DNA of 64,000 bases from CAWDLX01 sp046728155. GTDB lineage: Bacteria > Actinomycetota > Actinomycetes > Mycobacteriales > Micromonosporaceae. Positions 7,606 to 15,171 of this stretch are shown here, one piece after another. The DNA lies in assembly GCA_046728155.1 (NCBI GenBank), contig JBKPDY010000042.1:1-64000 (forward strand), in the 5' to 3' direction. How positions within the stretch are numbered: position 1 is the first letter of the stretch; every line of letters begins with the position of its first letter. The notes beneath the pieces are model-generated. The model ran no database searches. It had not been told where the DNA came from and saw only the letters and a list, made by a program, of their open reading frames with translations. The translations under genes and the position numbers were made by a program.

Positions 7606-8685
7606 ATGCCCGAATCATCGCCGGTCGGCCTTCACCGCGTGGTCTCGCCCCGCGGGGTCCTTCCCCAGGCGGCCGAGCGGCTCGACACCTCACCCACCAT
7701 CGCCCCGGACGAGGTGCGCCTCGCCGTCGCGCGACTCAATCTTGACGCGGCGAGCTTCCGCCAGCTCGCGACGAAACACGGTGGCGACGGCGACGCGGTC
7801 CGGGCCGAGGTACTGGAGATCATCGCGAGCCGGGGCAAGATGCAGAATCCGGTCACCGGCTCGGGCGGCATGCTCATCGGTACGGTCGACGAGGTCGGGC
7901 CGCGCTCGCCGCTCGGCCTGTCGAAGGGCGACCGCGTCGCCACGCTGGTCTCACTGACGCTGACCCCACTCGTCATCACCGACGGACTATCCAATTGGGA
8001 CGGTCGATCGGAACAGGTTCCGGCGCAAGGACACGCCATCCTCTTCGCGCGCTCGATCGCCGCCGTGCTGCCCGACGACCTCGACCCCGAACTCGCCCTC
8101 GCCGTCCTCGACGTCTGCGGTGCCGCCGCCCTCACCGACCGGGTGGTGCGCCGCGACGACGCGAAGACGGTCGCCGTGATCGGCGGCGCGGGCAAGTCCG
8201 GCTCGCTCGCCCTCGCCGCCGCCCGACGCGCGGGCGCCCGTACGGTCGGGGTGGTTCCCGTCGAGAACGAGCGGACCCGGCTCGTGGCGTCCGGCCTGGC
8301 CGACCATGTCGTGCTCGCCGACGCGCGGGATCCGGTGGCGCTGGCTGACGCGGTGAACGGCGCCCTCGACGGTCCAGCCGCGGTGACGGTCGTCTGCGTC
8401 GACGTGCCGGGCTGCGAACACGGTGCGATCCTCGCCACCGCCGACGGGGGCACCGTCATCTTCTTCAGCATGGCCACGTCGTTCGCCGCCGCGGCGCTCG
8501 GCGCGGAAGGGCTCGCCGCCGACGTCACCATGCTCATCGGCAACGGGTACGTGCCCGGCCACGCGACGTTCGCCCTCGACCTGGTGCGCGCCCATCCTCA
8601 GGTACGCAAACTCTTTGCACACCGCCTCGCGCACGTGGACGGCGGCCGAGAGATCCGGCGGGAACCCGGGAAGATGGGCGCATGA
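7606..8685 (+). CDS. kdd: L-erythro-3,5-diaminohexanoate dehydrogenase
   Basis: A 359-residue oxidoreductase of the Kdd family (EC 1.4.1.11), which converts (3S,5S)-3,5-diaminohexanoate to 5-amino-3-oxohexanoate with NAD(P). The N-terminus GLHRVVSPRGVLPQAAERLD matches the family opening. A quinone-reductase-like half carries NPVTGSGGMLIGTVDEVG, and the Rossmann motif is VIGGAGKSGSLALAAARRAG. Later segments such as IFFSMATSFAAAALGAEG and VTMLIGNGYVPGH are typical. The ATG at 7606 is given as start; a GTG at 7582 with a stronger Shine-Dalgarno would add eight residues. The stop overlaps the amidohydrolase start by four bases, so these genes form an operon. Confidence 0.9.
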   Translation: MPESSPVGLHRVVSPRGVLPQAAERLDTSPTIAPDEVRLAVARLNLDAASFRQLATKHGGDGDAVRAEVLEIIASRGKMQNPVTGSGGMLIGTVDEVGPRSPLGLSKGDRVATLVSLTLTPLVITDGLSNWDGRSEQVPAQGHAILFARSIAAVLPDDLDPELALAVLDVCGAAALTDRVVRRDDAKTVAVIGGAGKSGSLALAAARRAGARTVGVVPVENERTRLVASGLADHVVLADARDPVALADAVNGALDGPAAVTVVCVDVPGCEHGAILATADGGTVIFFSMATSFAAAALGAEGLAADVTMLIGNGYVPGHATFALDLVRAHPQVRKLFAHRLAHVDGGREIRREPGKMGA

Positions 8686-10220
8686 TATCGACCCTGTACC
8701 GCGGCGGACGCGTCTACAACTCGGCCGATCCCGCGGCCACCGCGCTTCTCGTGACAGACGGGCGGATCGCTTGGCTGGGCGCGGGGGCCGACGCGCCCGC
8801 GGCCGACGTTGTCGTCGAGCTGGACGGCGGGCTGGTGACGCCGGCGTTCGTCGACGCCCACGTGCACGCGACCGACACCGGAATCATGCTGTCCGGGCTC
8901 GATCTGAGCGCTGTCCGGTCAGCGCGGCAGGCGCTCGACGCGGTGGCCGCGTTCGCCGCAGACCTGTCGCCGACCGCCGTCGTACTCGGTCACGGCTGGG
9001 ACGAGTCGACCTGGGCCGATCAGCGGCTGCCCACCGCCGACGAGCTCGATCGGGCCGGCGGTGGCCGCCAGGTCTACCTGGCCCAGGCGTCCGTCCACTC
9101 CGCAATCTGCTCGACCGCGCTCATCGCCGCCGGGTCGCCGGACGTGGTCGCGGCGCCGGGTTTCGACGAGTCGGGGTGGCTGCGCCGCGACGCACACCAC
9201 ATCGTCCGCGCCATCGCGCTGGGCTCCCTGGGCGCGGCCCAGCGACGCGAGGCCCAGCGCTGCGCTCTGGCCCGGGCGGCGAGTCTCGGCATCGCCGCGG
9301 TTCACGAATGCGGCGGGCCGGGTACCTCCGACGAGGCCGACTTCACCGGTGTGCTCGCGCTCGCCGGCGTCGCGAACCGACTGCCCGAGGTGTACGGGTA
9401 CTGGGGCGAACTGATGGGCGCGGGCAAGGCGAAGGAGATGGGTGCGATCGGGGCCGGTGGCGATCTCTACGCCGACGGAGCTCTAGGATCCCGTACAGCC
9501 CATGTGAGCGAGCCGTACCTCGACGGACCGGGCGCGGGCCACGGGTACGTGACCGAGGAGCAGGTCGCCGCGCATCTGGTCGACTGCACCCGGGTTGGCG
9601 TACAGGGCGGGTTCCACGCCATCGGCGACCGAGCGATCGCCACCGTGCTGGCCGGCTTCCGGGCAGCGTCCACTGTGGTGGGTATCGAGGCGCTGCGCGC
9701 CGGGAGGCACCGGATCGAGCATGTGGAGATCGCTGATAGAGCCATCATCGGCGGCCTGGTTGAGTTCGGGGTGGTCGCCAGCATGCAGCCCGCGTTCGAC
9801 CGGCTCTGGGGCGGCGCCGGGCAGATGTACGAGCAACGGCTGGGCCTCGCCCGTTCGATGGAGTCCAATCCGATGGGCGCGATGCACGGGGTCGGTGTCG
9901 CGTTGGCCTTCGGCTCCGATTCACCAGTGACGCCGCTGGATCCATGGGGAAGTGTCCGCGCCGCAATGCGCCACCACAACCGGGCGTACCGGATGACCGA
10001 CCGGGCCGCCTTCGCCGCCCATACCCGCGGCGGCTGGCGCGCGGCGCGCCGCGACGGCGAGGGCGCGCTCGCGCCCGGAGCGCCGGCCTCCTTCGCGGTA
10101 TGGTCCACACCGGACGGTCTCGCGCCGAGTGGACTGCCGGTGCTGGCGGCCGAGTCAGTCCTCCCGGTGTGCCGTCGTACGGTGTTGCGCGGAACCACGA
10201 TCCACGAGGTGGCATCGTGA
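8682..10220 (+). CDS. Amidohydrolase family 3 (YtcJ-like) metal-dependent hydrolase
   Basis: A 512-residue enzyme of the YtcJ-like amidohydrolase group. The metal-binding HxH lies in PAFVDAHVHATDTG, with further ligands in AVHECGG, GFHAIGDRAI and RIEHVEI. The C-terminal FGSDSPVTPLDPW supplies the last catalytic Asp. YADGALGSRTAHVSEPY is the typical central segment. The family hydrolyses C-N bonds of varied small molecules. Its start overlaps the kdd stop (ATGA) and kamD follows after 22 bases, so it belongs to the lysine-degradation operon. It is not part of the classical pathway. It could deacylate an N-acylated intermediate, but that is a guess from position. Confidence 0.88.
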   Translation: MISTLYRGGRVYNSADPAATALLVTDGRIAWLGAGADAPAADVVVELDGGLVTPAFVDAHVHATDTGIMLSGLDLSAVRSARQALDAVAAFAADLSPTAVVLGHGWDESTWADQRLPTADELDRAGGGRQVYLAQASVHSAICSTALIAAGSPDVVAAPGFDESGWLRRDAHHIVRAIALGSLGAAQRREAQRCALARAASLGIAAVHECGGPGTSDEADFTGVLALAGVANRLPEVYGYWGELMGAGKAKEMGAIGAGGDLYADGALGSRTAHVSEPYLDGPGAGHGYVTEEQVAAHLVDCTRVGVQGGFHAIGDRAIATVLAGFRAASTVVGIEALRAGRHRIEHVEIADRAIIGGLVEFGVVASMQPAFDRLWGGAGQMYEQRLGLARSMESNPMGAMHGVGVALAFGSDSPVTPLDPWGSVRAAMRHHNRAYRMTDRAAFAAHTRGGWRAARRDGEGALAPGAPASFAVWSTPDGLAPSGLPVLAAESVLPVCRRTVLRGTTIHEVAS

Positions 10221-10242
10221 GCGAGCGCGGAGGCGAGCCGGA

Positions 10243-11853
10243 ATGACGCGACTGAACCTGAACCCAGACACCGTACGCCGCGCCCGGGCGCTGGCCGCCG
10301 AAGCCGGGCGCCCCGTCGTCGAGCTGGCGCGCAGCCATACCACGGTCGCGGTGGAGCGGGCCGTGCTTCGCCTCGCCGGGGTCAGCGGCGCCGACCCGGA
10401 CGGAATCCCATGGGTGAACCGGTTGGTCGACGCCGTCGTCGCCGACGTGGGGCTCGGCCACGGCGTCGCCCGGCCGGTCTGGGACGCGATGGCCCGCGAG
10501 GGTCTTGACGACGTCACGCTCCTGGCACAAAAAGCCGCCGCCGGGTCGGTCCACTTCGGACTACCGACCGGGCGCGCCGCCACGTCGGCCGAGCGCGCGT
10601 CGCGGCGGGCCGTCGCCGCCGGAATCCGCCGCATCGACCGGCGACGGGCCGAACGCAACCGGCTCATCCGCCGCCATGGCGATCCGAAGCAGCGACCGTG
10701 GATCTACCTGATCGTGGCGACCGGGGACATCTACGAGGACATCCCTCAGGCGCAGGCGGCCGCCCGCGCGGGCGCCGACGTCATCGCGGTCATCCGCTCG
10801 ACCGGTCAGTCCCTTCTGGACTACGTGCCCGAGGGTCCCACCCGCGAAGGCTTCGCCGGCACGTACGCGACGCAGGAGAACTTCCGGCTGATGCGGGCGG
10901 CGCTCGACGAGTCGTCCAAGGAGCTAGGCCGCTACGTCCGGCTGACCAACTACGCGTCCGGGCTGTGCATGCCCGAGATCGCCACGCTGGCGGGGCTTGA
11001 ACGGCTCGACATGATGCTCAACGACTCCATGTACGGCATCCTGTTCCGCGACATCAATCCTATTCGGACATTCGTCGACCAACGCTTCTCCCGCCAGATC
11101 CACGCCCGCGCCGGCATCATCATCAACACTGGCGAGGACAATTACCTCACCACGGCGGACGCTGTCGAAGCGGCCCACACAGTCACTGTCTCCCAACTGC
11201 TCAACGAGTACTTCGCCCACGAGGCGGGCCTTGCCGACTGGCAGCTCGGCCTCGGCCACGCCTTCGAGATCAACCCTGACCTGCCGGAGTCGTTCCGGCT
11301 GGAGCTCGCGCACGCACTGCTGGCCCGGGAGCTCTTCCCGGACGCCCCGCTCAAGTGGATGCCGCCGACCAAGCACATGACCGGCGACGTGTTCCGCGGC
11401 AACCTGCTCGACGGCTTCTTCAACCTCGCCGGCACGCTCACCGGTCAAGGCATCCTGCTCGTCGGCATGATGACCGAAGCCGTCGTCACACCGTGGCTCT
11501 CGGACCGCGATATCGCCCTGCAGAACGTGAAGTACGTCCTCGGCGCCGCGGGCGGACTGCACGAGGACTTCGTGCCCGCCCCCGGCGGGTTCATCCAGTG
11601 CCGGGCCGCAACGGTCCTCGACGAGGCGGTGGAGTTGCTGGAGCGGATCGTCGACACAGAGCCCGATGCCCGCCGGCATGCCGGCGGCGGCATGCTCAAC
11701 GCCATCGCGGACGGCACCTTCGGGATCATGAAGCGCCCGGCCACCGGTGGCAAGGGCCTCGACGGGGTCGCCAGGCACGAGGAGGACTACTACAACCCGG
11801 CAGCGGACATCCTTGAGTCACCGCCGGCCAAGTTCGTCGGGACGCCGGCATGA
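10243..11853 (+). CDS. kamD: Lysine 5,6-aminomutase alpha subunit
   Basis: A 536-residue protein matching the large (alpha, TIM-barrel, OraE-like) subunit of adenosylcobalamin- and PLP-dependent D-lysine/L-beta-lysine 5,6-aminomutase. Recognisable segments include IYLIVATGDIYEDIPQAQAA, GADVIAVIRSTGQSLLDYV, GTYATQENFRLMR, LNDSMYGILFRDIN, RAGIIINTGEDNYLTTADAV and LKWMPPTKHMTGDVFRG. In family structures this barrel holds PLP and the adenosyl ligand. The start is the ATG at 10243, nine bases behind CGGAGG. The stop overlaps the kamE start by four bases, so both subunits are translationally coupled. Confidence 0.95.
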   Translation: MTRLNLNPDTVRRARALAAEAGRPVVELARSHTTVAVERAVLRLAGVSGADPDGIPWVNRLVDAVVADVGLGHGVARPVWDAMAREGLDDVTLLAQKAAAGSVHFGLPTGRAATSAERASRRAVAAGIRRIDRRRAERNRLIRRHGDPKQRPWIYLIVATGDIYEDIPQAQAAARAGADVIAVIRSTGQSLLDYVPEGPTREGFAGTYATQENFRLMRAALDESSKELGRYVRLTNYASGLCMPEIATLAGLERLDMMLNDSMYGILFRDINPIRTFVDQRFSRQIHARAGIIINTGEDNYLTTADAVEAAHTVTVSQLLNEYFAHEAGLADWQLGLGHAFEINPDLPESFRLELAHALLARELFPDAPLKWMPPTKHMTGDVFRGNLLDGFFNLAGTLTGQGILLVGMMTEAVVTPWLSDRDIALQNVKYVLGAAGGLHEDFVPAPGGFIQCRAATVLDEAVELLERIVDTEPDARRHAGGGMLNAIADGTFGIMKRPATGGKGLDGVARHEEDYYNPAADILESPPAKFVGTPA

Positions 11854-12605
11854 GCAAGACCATTGTCCGCCCGTATGGCGACACGACCGGTGACGGCATG
11901 GTGCAGGTGAGCTTCACGTTGCCGGTTCCGCACGACAAGCGGGCCGAGGGTGCGGCGATGCAGCTGGCCGCCAAGATGGGCCTGGACCCTGCGATGGTGG
12001 TGCACGCCAAGCAGATGGGCGAGGGATTCACCTTCTTCATCGTATACGGGCGGGTGCATCACCTCGTGGACCTGGAGCAGGTCGTGGTGGTCGAGCGGGA
12101 CTACCCCCTGCTCGGAGCCAAAGAGATCAACGCCGCGGTCCGGCAGCGGTTGCGGCGCAAGCTCGGCGTCGTCGGCGCCTGCATCGGAACGGATGCGCAC
12201 ACGGTGGGCATCGACGCGATCCTCAATGTCAAGGGCATCGCCGGGGACAAGGGGTTGGAGTACTACCGCGAGTTCAGGGTGGTCAACCTCGGTGCCCAGG
12301 TCAGCGTCCCCGACCTCGTCGAGCGGTCCCGCGCCGAGCGGGCGGACGCGGTACTGGTGAGCCAGGTCGTGACGCAACGCGATGCCCATCTGCACAACAC
12401 GCGTGAGATGTCCGCCGCCTTCCGCGAGGCGTTCCCGCCCGACAAGCGGCCGCTCCTCGTGGTCGGGGGTCCGCGCTTCGACGAGCTGGCGACGGCGGAT
12501 CTCGGGGTGGACCGCATCTTCGGCCGTGGCACGACACCGCGCGAGGTCGCGAGCTACCTGGTCCACCAACTGGCTCAGCGTCCACAAAGGAGTGTCGCCG
12601 CGTGA
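11850..12605 (+). CDS. kamE: Lysine 5,6-aminomutase beta subunit (B12-binding)
   Basis: A 251-residue small subunit. The base-off cobalamin signature DxHxxG is present as D115-A-H117-TVG120, with H117 as the lower cobalt ligand. The lysine eleven residues later (K128 in AILNVKGIAG) corresponds to the lysine that forms the PLP aldimine in the clostridial enzyme, so both cofactor residues are intact. The N-terminal dimerisation part and the C-terminal Rossmann-like B12 domain (VSQVVTQRDAHLHNT, LLVVGGPRFDELA) are complete. Together with KamD it converts beta-lysine to 3,5-diaminohexanoate. The start overlaps kamD and the stop overlaps kal, each by four bases. Confidence 0.95.
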   Translation: MSKTIVRPYGDTTGDGMVQVSFTLPVPHDKRAEGAAMQLAAKMGLDPAMVVHAKQMGEGFTFFIVYGRVHHLVDLEQVVVVERDYPLLGAKEINAAVRQRLRRKLGVVGACIGTDAHTVGIDAILNVKGIAGDKGLEYYREFRVVNLGAQVSVPDLVERSRAERADAVLVSQVVTQRDAHLHNTREMSAAFREAFPPDKRPLLVVGGPRFDELATADLGVDRIFGRGTTPREVASYLVHQLAQRPQRSVAA

Positions 12606-12985
12606 GCCGCGCGAGCCTGACCGTCGTACACCGCCGGTACGTGCCCTACGGGCACGCCCATTACGCCGGAAACCTCGTCGATGGGGCATACGCGCTGGGC
12701 CTGTTCGGCGATGTTGCGACCGAGCTGTGTATCCGCTCCGACGCCGACGAAGGCCTGTTCGCGTCCTATTCGGACGTTCAGTTCAAGGCGCCCGTTCGGG
12801 CCGGCGACGTCCTCGAGATCGAGGGGCGCATCGTCAGGACCGGCACCCGCAGCCGGACCATCGAGTTCGAGTGCCGGGTGGTCTGCCGCGGCCGGCCCGA
12901 CCGCTCGGAATCGGCCGCCGAGGTGCTGGACCCGCCGATCGTCGCGGTCACCGCAACCGGGACCGTCGTCGTACCACCGCGGTGA
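12602..12985 (+). CDS. kal: 3-aminobutyryl-CoA ammonia-lyase (hotdog fold)
   Basis: A 127-residue single hotdog-domain protein with HRRYVPYGHAHYAGNLVDG near the N-terminus and VQFKAPVRAGDVLEIEG in the central sheet. This is the pattern of Kal (EC 4.3.1.14), which eliminates ammonia from L-3-aminobutyryl-CoA to give crotonyl-CoA. Hotdog proteins include many thioesterases, so the specific call rests on position: it is wedged between kamE and the reactivase gene by four-base overlaps on both sides. The substrate would have to be made by Kce, whose gene is not in the window. Confidence 0.85.
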   Translation: MSRASLTVVHRRYVPYGHAHYAGNLVDGAYALGLFGDVATELCIRSDADEGLFASYSDVQFKAPVRAGDVLEIEGRIVRTGTRSRTIEFECRVVCRGRPDRSESAAEVLDPPIVAVTATGTVVVPPR

Positions 12986-14331
12986 CCCGGGTCGCCATCT
13001 GCGCCGATATCGGGTCGACGTACACGAAGGTGGCCGCGATCGACCTCGACAACGCTGTCGTCTTCGGGACCGCATCGCACTCCACCACTGTGGACAGTGA
13101 TGTCCTCATCGGACTCGACGCGGCCATCTCGGTGGCCGCGGGTGATGCCACGGTCGACTCGGTTGACGCCTGCTCGTCCGCGGGAGGAGGGCTCCGCCTG
13201 GCCGTCGTGGGGTACGAGTCGCTGGTGACCGCGGCGGCGGGCTATCGGGTCGGTCTCTCCGCCGGCGCCCGGGTCGTGCACGTCGCCGCCGGCCGTCTCG
13301 ATCAGGCAAGCCTTCAGGCCCTCCGAAAGGCCCGACCCGACGTTATCCTCCTCGTCGGCGGCACGGACGGTGGCGACATCGACGTGTTGCGTCACAACGC
13401 TAACCGCCTCGCCGGCGCCCGCACGCGCGTTCCAGTAGTCCTGGCCGGAAACAGCGATGTCCGCAACGAAGCCGCGGCGGTCCTGTCCGCGGGGGGCACC
13501 CCGGTCATCGGCACCGATAACGTGCTGCCACGCATCGGGGTGCTGCACCCCGGGCGCGCTCGGGAGGCCATTCGTAAGGTCTTCCTGAGTCATGTGATCG
13601 GCGGCAAGGGGCTCTCGCGCGGGCCCCGGTTCGCCTCGTTGGTCCGGGGGGCGACGCCGGACATCGTGCTGACCGCCGTCGAACTGGTCGGCCAGGTACT
13701 CGGTGGTGACCTCGCCGTCGTCGACATCGGCGGCGCAACGACAGACGTCTATTCGGTGCTGAGCCCCGACCCCGACGATCCGCCGGCGGCGGATGTCGCC
13801 GGCACGCTATGGCACAGCCGCACCGTCGAGGGGGACCTGGGCGTGCGATGGAACGCGCCGGGCATCGTCGCGGCCGCCGTGGTGGAGCGGCTGCTGCCCG
13901 CCGACGAGGCCGGCACGCTTGCCGAGGCGGCCGGCGTCCTGGCCGCCAATCCATCGTTCCTGCCGGACGACGCGGCGGGCCGTGCCGTCGACGCCCGGCT
14001 GGCCGCGCTCGCCGCCATCGTCGCGGTGCGCCGGCACGCCCGGGGCGAATCGGTGGCCGGCCGCCGTACAGGAGCCAAGGACCTCAGCCGGTTGCGGGTT
14101 CTGGTCGGGTCGGGGGGCGTCCTGCGCCATGCGTGCGCAAGCGACTCGGCCTGGATCCTGGACGGCGTACGCCAGGACCACGCCGGCGGCTGGGTCGTCC
14201 CGCGGGCGTCAGAGTCCATAGTGGACACCAGCTACCTCCTGGCGCCGATCGGCTTGATGGCCACGCGTCACGATTCGATCGCAGTCGAGCTGGCTCGCGC
14301 GCTCCTGGCCCGTACGGCTCATGGACAGTGA
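12982..14331 (+). CDS. MutL/GlmL-family ATPase, probable aminomutase reactivating factor
   Basis: A 449-residue protein of the actin-like ATPase family found next to B12-dependent glutamate and lysine mutases. The phosphate-1 motif ADIGSTYTKVAAID is at the N-terminus. The phosphate-2 region is LAVVDIGGATTDVYS, and LLVGGTDGGDIDVLRHNA is a family hallmark. Such proteins are thought to exchange damaged cobalamin from the mutase. The start overlaps kal by four bases, making it the last gene of the operon. It would service KamDE. The equivalent role in anaerobes is attributed to kamB/kamC products, but no specific symbol is assigned here. Confidence 0.85.
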   Translation: MTRVAICADIGSTYTKVAAIDLDNAVVFGTASHSTTVDSDVLIGLDAAISVAAGDATVDSVDACSSAGGGLRLAVVGYESLVTAAAGYRVGLSAGARVVHVAAGRLDQASLQALRKARPDVILLVGGTDGGDIDVLRHNANRLAGARTRVPVVLAGNSDVRNEAAAVLSAGGTPVIGTDNVLPRIGVLHPGRAREAIRKVFLSHVIGGKGLSRGPRFASLVRGATPDIVLTAVELVGQVLGGDLAVVDIGGATTDVYSVLSPDPDDPPAADVAGTLWHSRTVEGDLGVRWNAPGIVAAAVVERLLPADEAGTLAEAAGVLAANPSFLPDDAAGRAVDARLAALAAIVAVRRHARGESVAGRRTGAKDLSRLRVLVGSGGVLRHACASDSAWILDGVRQDHAGGWVVPRASESIVDTSYLLAPIGLMATRHDSIAVELARALLARTAHGQ

Positions 14332-14776
14332 CCGTTCGGAGGATCCGCCGATGCCAGGCCGGGTTCATCTGGCGTGACGATGATCACTAATGTGTCGGGG
14401 GCTCCGGTCGCTCTCCGGACACGCCGGTGCGACACGCCGCCCCGGGCCAAGTTTCGTCCGCGAGATCGTTGACAGGCACCCGGTTGGCCCGCGTACGGTC
14501 AGTGAGTCCTTTCCGCGGGTGGCTTCCGAGCGCCTTCGTGCAACTGCCGCTGGCCAACGACTCCGGTCGTACCCAGGACCAGCGGGTGGGGGCGGGCGAC
14601 CGGCGTGATCCGGCAGCCGCTGCGGCGTGGCCCGCACTATGGGTGGAGCAGGGCCACGGGCAGGGGGCACGGTGCGGCCAGTAGACAACGACCTGTGGTG
14701 AGCAGCCAGTTCGCCCCAAGCCGGTCCGAAGGCGGCAAGTGCGCATCTGCCACCAGCCAGGGAGGGCCTGGGAGAC

Positions 14777-14800
14777 GGGGCGCGGCTCTTGCCGCGCCCC
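14777..14800 (+). terminator. Strong GC hairpin, possible terminator
   Basis: GGGGCGCGGC and GCCGCGCCCC form a perfect 10-bp stem with a TCTT loop. It lies 446 bp after the lysine operon and has no T-run behind it (GAGCCATTTCC). It could be an actinobacterial I-shaped terminator or the end of an unrecognised RNA. Confidence 0.55.
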
Positions 14801-14901
14801 GAGCCATTTCCGATTGGACCTCAGCCGCGCACCCGCGAGATCGACGTCCCGGAGCGTCCGTGACAGGTGGTCTGCGTCTCACATCCCGGGATGAGTGGTC
14901 G

Positions 14902-14966
14902 AAGATCGCCGTTCCAACGCCAGAAGCGACGCGTGGCGACGCTTCTGATACCTTCACGGCGATCTT
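14902..14966 (+). other. Nested two-stem RNA-like structure
   Basis: Outer arms AAGATCGCCG (14902-14911) and CGGCGATCTT (14957-14966) pair over 10 bp. Inner arms CAGAAGCG (14921-14928) and CGCTTCTG (14940-14947) pair over 8 bp. The internal loop is symmetric, nine bases on each side, and the apical loop has 11 bases. Two nested perfect stems in non-coding DNA suggest a folded RNA or a protein-binding site. Confidence 0.5.
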
Positions 14967-15171
14967 GCCGCCGATTGTGGGTAGCAATTTCCCCAAACGT
15001 TCGAAGGCGTACAACATCGCGGCAAATCCCCGCCCACCCCGCTGCCCTCGGTGAATCTTTCCCACCCGCGCGCCGCAAGATCGTGGCACTACGAGTCTCA
15101 TCCGAATGCCCCGGCAATCGTTAACTGGCCGGAGCCCTGGAACCGGGGTCCGGTCGGGCACGATTGCAGGC

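Larger units (their letters stand above)
14332..15171. other. 840-bp gene-free, hairpin-rich intergenic region
   Basis: No reading frame here resembles a protein. The stretch holds several perfect inverted repeats: a 10-bp hairpin at 14777-14800, a 12-bp palindrome CATCCCGGGATG at 14882-14893 and a nested two-stem structure at 14902-14966. There is a further imperfect stem-loop near 14391-14436 (GTGTCG...CGACAC enclosing TCCGG...CCGGA). It separates the lysine operon from the lnt operon, both on the plus strand. A structured RNA is possible; no known family (RNase P, tmRNA, cobalamin riboswitch) was recognised. Confidence 0.6.

Noticed and set aside
8423..9736. Long plus-strand frame overlapping the amidohydrolase in another frame
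   Set aside because: Arg/Gly-rich composition typical of a shifted frame in G+C-rich coding DNA; the amidohydrolase frame carries all motifs.
14332..15171. Cobalamin riboswitch or RNase P RNA in the long gap
   Set aside because: The conserved GCCACTG box of cobalamin riboswitches and the conserved RNase P core segments were not found on either strand.
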